This document shows, one piece after another, positions 61,910 through 64,000 of a stretch of DNA of 64,000 nt. The first letter of the stretch is position 1; every line of letters begins with the position of its first letter. Location of the stretch: contig CM049319.1 of the NCBI GenBank assembly GCA_026874595.1, forward strand, positions 67,237,917 to 67,301,916. Reading direction: 5' to 3'. Source of the DNA: Sipunculus nudus. Taxonomy: Eukaryota > Annelida > Sipuncula > Golfingiida > Sipunculidae. Below the pieces are notes generated by a model. It was not told the origin of the DNA. It was given only the letters and a program-made list of their open reading frames with translations, and did not search any database. The translations under genes were made by a program, and so were the position numbers.

Positions 61910-63022
61910 ATGCAAACAAGGGACCCATGTGGGACCAATATGTACAAACCCATGGGTCCCATATGGGCTAACCCAGTGGGCACCCGTGACTTTTTGCTCC
62001 CGGGTCCAATGTTGGCTAGGACGTGGGGCCAACATGGGTGTACATGTGGGTCCATGGAGATACCGGGTGGGGCCTGTATATGGGGCACACGAATGGCTAC
62101 CAATGGGCTAAACAGGGGCAGACACAAGGGTCCTTTGAGGGTTTGTCACTACATGCAAACAAGGGACCCTTGAGGTACATGTCCATGGGCCCTATATGGG
62201 CTATCCCCGTGGGCACCCGTGACTTTTTGCTCCCGGGTCCGATGTTGGCTAGGACGTGGGGCCAACATGGGTATACATGTGAGCCCATGGAGGGTACCAG
62301 GTGGGGCCTGTATATGGGGCCCACGAATGGCTACCAATAGGCTAAACAGGGGCAGACACATGGGTCCTTGGAGGGTTTGTCACTACATGGAAACAAGGGA
62401 CCCTTGTAGTACTTGTCAATGGGCCCCGTATGGGCTAACCCCGTGGGCACCCGTGACTTTTTGCTCCCGGGTCCGATGTTGGCTAGGACGTGGGGCCAAC
62501 ATGGGTATACATGTGGGCCCATGGAGGGTACCAGGTGGGGCCTGTATATGGGGCCCACGAATGGCTACCAATGGGCTAAACAGGGGCAGACACATGGGTC
62601 CTTTGAGAGTTTGTCACTACATGGAAACAAGGGACCCTTGTGGTACATGTCAATGGGCCCCGTATGGGCTAACCCCGTGGGCACCCGTGACTTTTTGCTC
62701 CCGGGTCCAATGTTGGCTAGGATGTGGGGCCAACATGGGAACACATGTAGGCCCATGGAGGGTACCAGGCGGGGTCTATATATGGGGCCCACGAATGGCT
62801 ACCAATGGGCTAAACAAGGGCAGACACATGGGTCATTGGATGATTTGTCACTACATGCAAACAAGGGACCCTTGTGGTACATGTCCATGGGTCCCATATG
62901 GGCTAACCCCGTGGGCACCAGTGACTTTTTGCTCCAGGGGCCAATGCTGGGTAGGAAGTGGGGCCAACATGAGTACACATGTAGGCCCATGGAGGGTACC
63001 AGGTGGGGTCTGTATATGGGGC
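61910..63022. repeat. 234-bp satellite, about 4.8 copies
   Basis: Units start ATG(C/G)AAACAAGGGACCC at 61910, 62153, 62387, 62621 and 62855. The last three intervals are exactly 234 bp and the first is 243 bp. Each unit contains TGACTTTTTGCTCCCGGGTC and many CCATGGG/GGGCCC palindromes. Because 234 is divisible by three, long frames stay open on both strands (plus-strand 62219-63070 is 283 residues). They are repeat translations. Confidence 0.95.
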
Positions 63023-63074
63023 AAGTACTTCTGTCGTTATAAAAATAAAACAGTGCTATTAATTGAGTAATCCA

Positions 63075-63700
63075 GGTGTTGCAGGAACAAAAATATGTGT
63101 TTCTCTACTGTTTCATTGTTTGCGTTTGAGTTTACTTGTCTTCATATATGTATAGTCCCTAATACACATATTTCTTATGCTTTAGATACAATTATTTTAC
63201 AGGGTGAGGCTTTTTTAAAATTAAACTTAATTAAGTTTGGTAATAAGCTATTTTATGTAAGTATGCAGGCATATTATAGGTTTGCAGCACATGATAATTC
63301 TGAAATTAAGTTAGCAAATGGACACATTTCAATCGCAAAAACTTTCTAAATAGTTTCTTATATATGATTTATTTCCCTCAACAGTAATATCATAAAGATC
63401 TGTATTACAAAAACTATTAACGGAGTTGATAAAAATAAAGTTGGATTAAATCAATAAAGGCTTATTTAAATTGATTTTTAAAAAATCATATATAAGTGAA
63501 TTTTACCAGCCCTAGATAATACAATATGTGTTTTGGACAATTTTTCTTTGTTCTTGATACCATGAGCATGATTTATTCGTTTCAAAATAATATGTACAAA
63601 CCTGCCACTTTATCTTACATGAATGGAACAACTGGTCACAAAAACTAACACAAGGTATTCTCCATGGCAAGGATGGTGGCATGCGGTAATCTGTTAGGGG
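63075..63700. other. No gene recognised
   Basis: AT-rich sequence with short ORFs only. Confidence 0.4.
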
Positions 63701-63724
63701 GGAGGAACAGGGGGATCTGGACAG

Positions 63725-63815
63725 GCCACTACAACTCGCTCTCATAGCCACTCGGGATTGAACCCGGGTCACCAGGTGCCAGCAGGGAACGCCAACCGTT
63801 TTACCACTTTTCTGT
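63725..63815 (-). repeat. tRNA-derived SINE-like head
   Basis: On the minus strand the B-box CCCGGGTTCAATCCCGAG is clear, and an A-box-like AAACGGTTGGCGTTCCC precedes it by about 30 bp. No full tRNA fold is evident. Confidence 0.5.
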
Positions 63816-63837
63816 TTTCACTGTGTAATAAAGTGGT

Positions 63838-63945
63838 GTTCCGATTAATCGATTGATGACTGGACTTTTTTTTCCAAAATTAAATAATCGATTGCATTTT
63901 GCATAATCGGTTAATATGATTATGCATGCATATACAAAGAATCCT
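63838..63945. repeat. AATCGATT-rich repeat fragment
   Basis: GATTAATCGATTGATGACTG and the later AATAATCGATTG and ATAATCGGTTAAT form imperfect inverted motifs. Such sequence is often found at ends of non-autonomous DNA transposons; no target duplication is identifiable. Confidence 0.3.
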
Positions 63946-64000
63946 GTCAGAGATATGCGAACACAAAATAACAATCGTCCATCGGCAAGTTCTACTTGTC

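Noticed and set aside
62219-63070. 283-residue plus-strand ORF with 78-residue repeats
   Set aside because: Unit length divisible by three explains it, equivalent open frames exist on the minus strand, and there is no start context, signal peptide or splice evidence.

Overview
The window looks like nuclear DNA from a marine invertebrate, most likely a mollusc and possibly a bivalve. It is AT-rich, has spliced genes with GT-AG introns, and carries many long (TA)n runs, poly-G/C tracts, tRNA-headed SINEs, a Penelope-like element and several satellites. The 'GTCCGTCCGTC / GGGTCAAAGGTCA' repeat type also points this way. The species cannot be named from the sequence. There are no prokaryotic operons, IS elements or CRISPR arrays.

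Layout. 1-8215 is a continuous satellite built from 57-bp and 64-bp versions of one unit, with a ~3-kb higher-order duplication. 8319-10690 (minus) holds exons of a cysteine-rich, probably zinc-binding protein gene that carries an in-frame stop. 11-14 kb has only weak short ORFs. 14775-14846 is an intact tRNA-Gln(TTG). 15.7-21 kb holds SINEs, a 45-bp minisatellite and a possible 5' exon. 22118-29813 (minus) is a six-exon gene that I reconstruct as a membrane C-type lectin: signal peptide, two lectin domains, one transmembrane segment and a short basic tail. Fragments of a duplicated lectin-gene unit lie around it. 30.5-37.3 kb is mostly repeats and unassigned sequence. 37.3-41 kb is a graveyard of mobile elements: an interspersed repeat, a Penelope-like element with GIY-YIG region, and a Jockey-like LINE.

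41630-47557 (minus) is the best-supported gene. A TATA promoter leads to a non-coding first exon, then a 48-nt exon whose last three bases are the start codon, then one large exon for a secreted ~720-residue protein of unknown function. A TAA interrupts its frame at codon 175.

47.6-64 kb is repeat-dominated: tRNA-derived sequences, a 400-bp direct duplication (49.6 and 55.9 kb), a ~450-bp inverted repeat with a 2-kb spacer (52.5-55.4 kb), a hairpin around a (TA)n run, and several unrelated tandem arrays (64, ~76, 48 and 234 bp).

The two well-supported genes both encode secretory-pathway products: a surface lectin-type receptor and a secreted, possibly furin-processed protein. Nothing links them functionally. 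All gene models rest on reading frame, splice sites and intron phase only.
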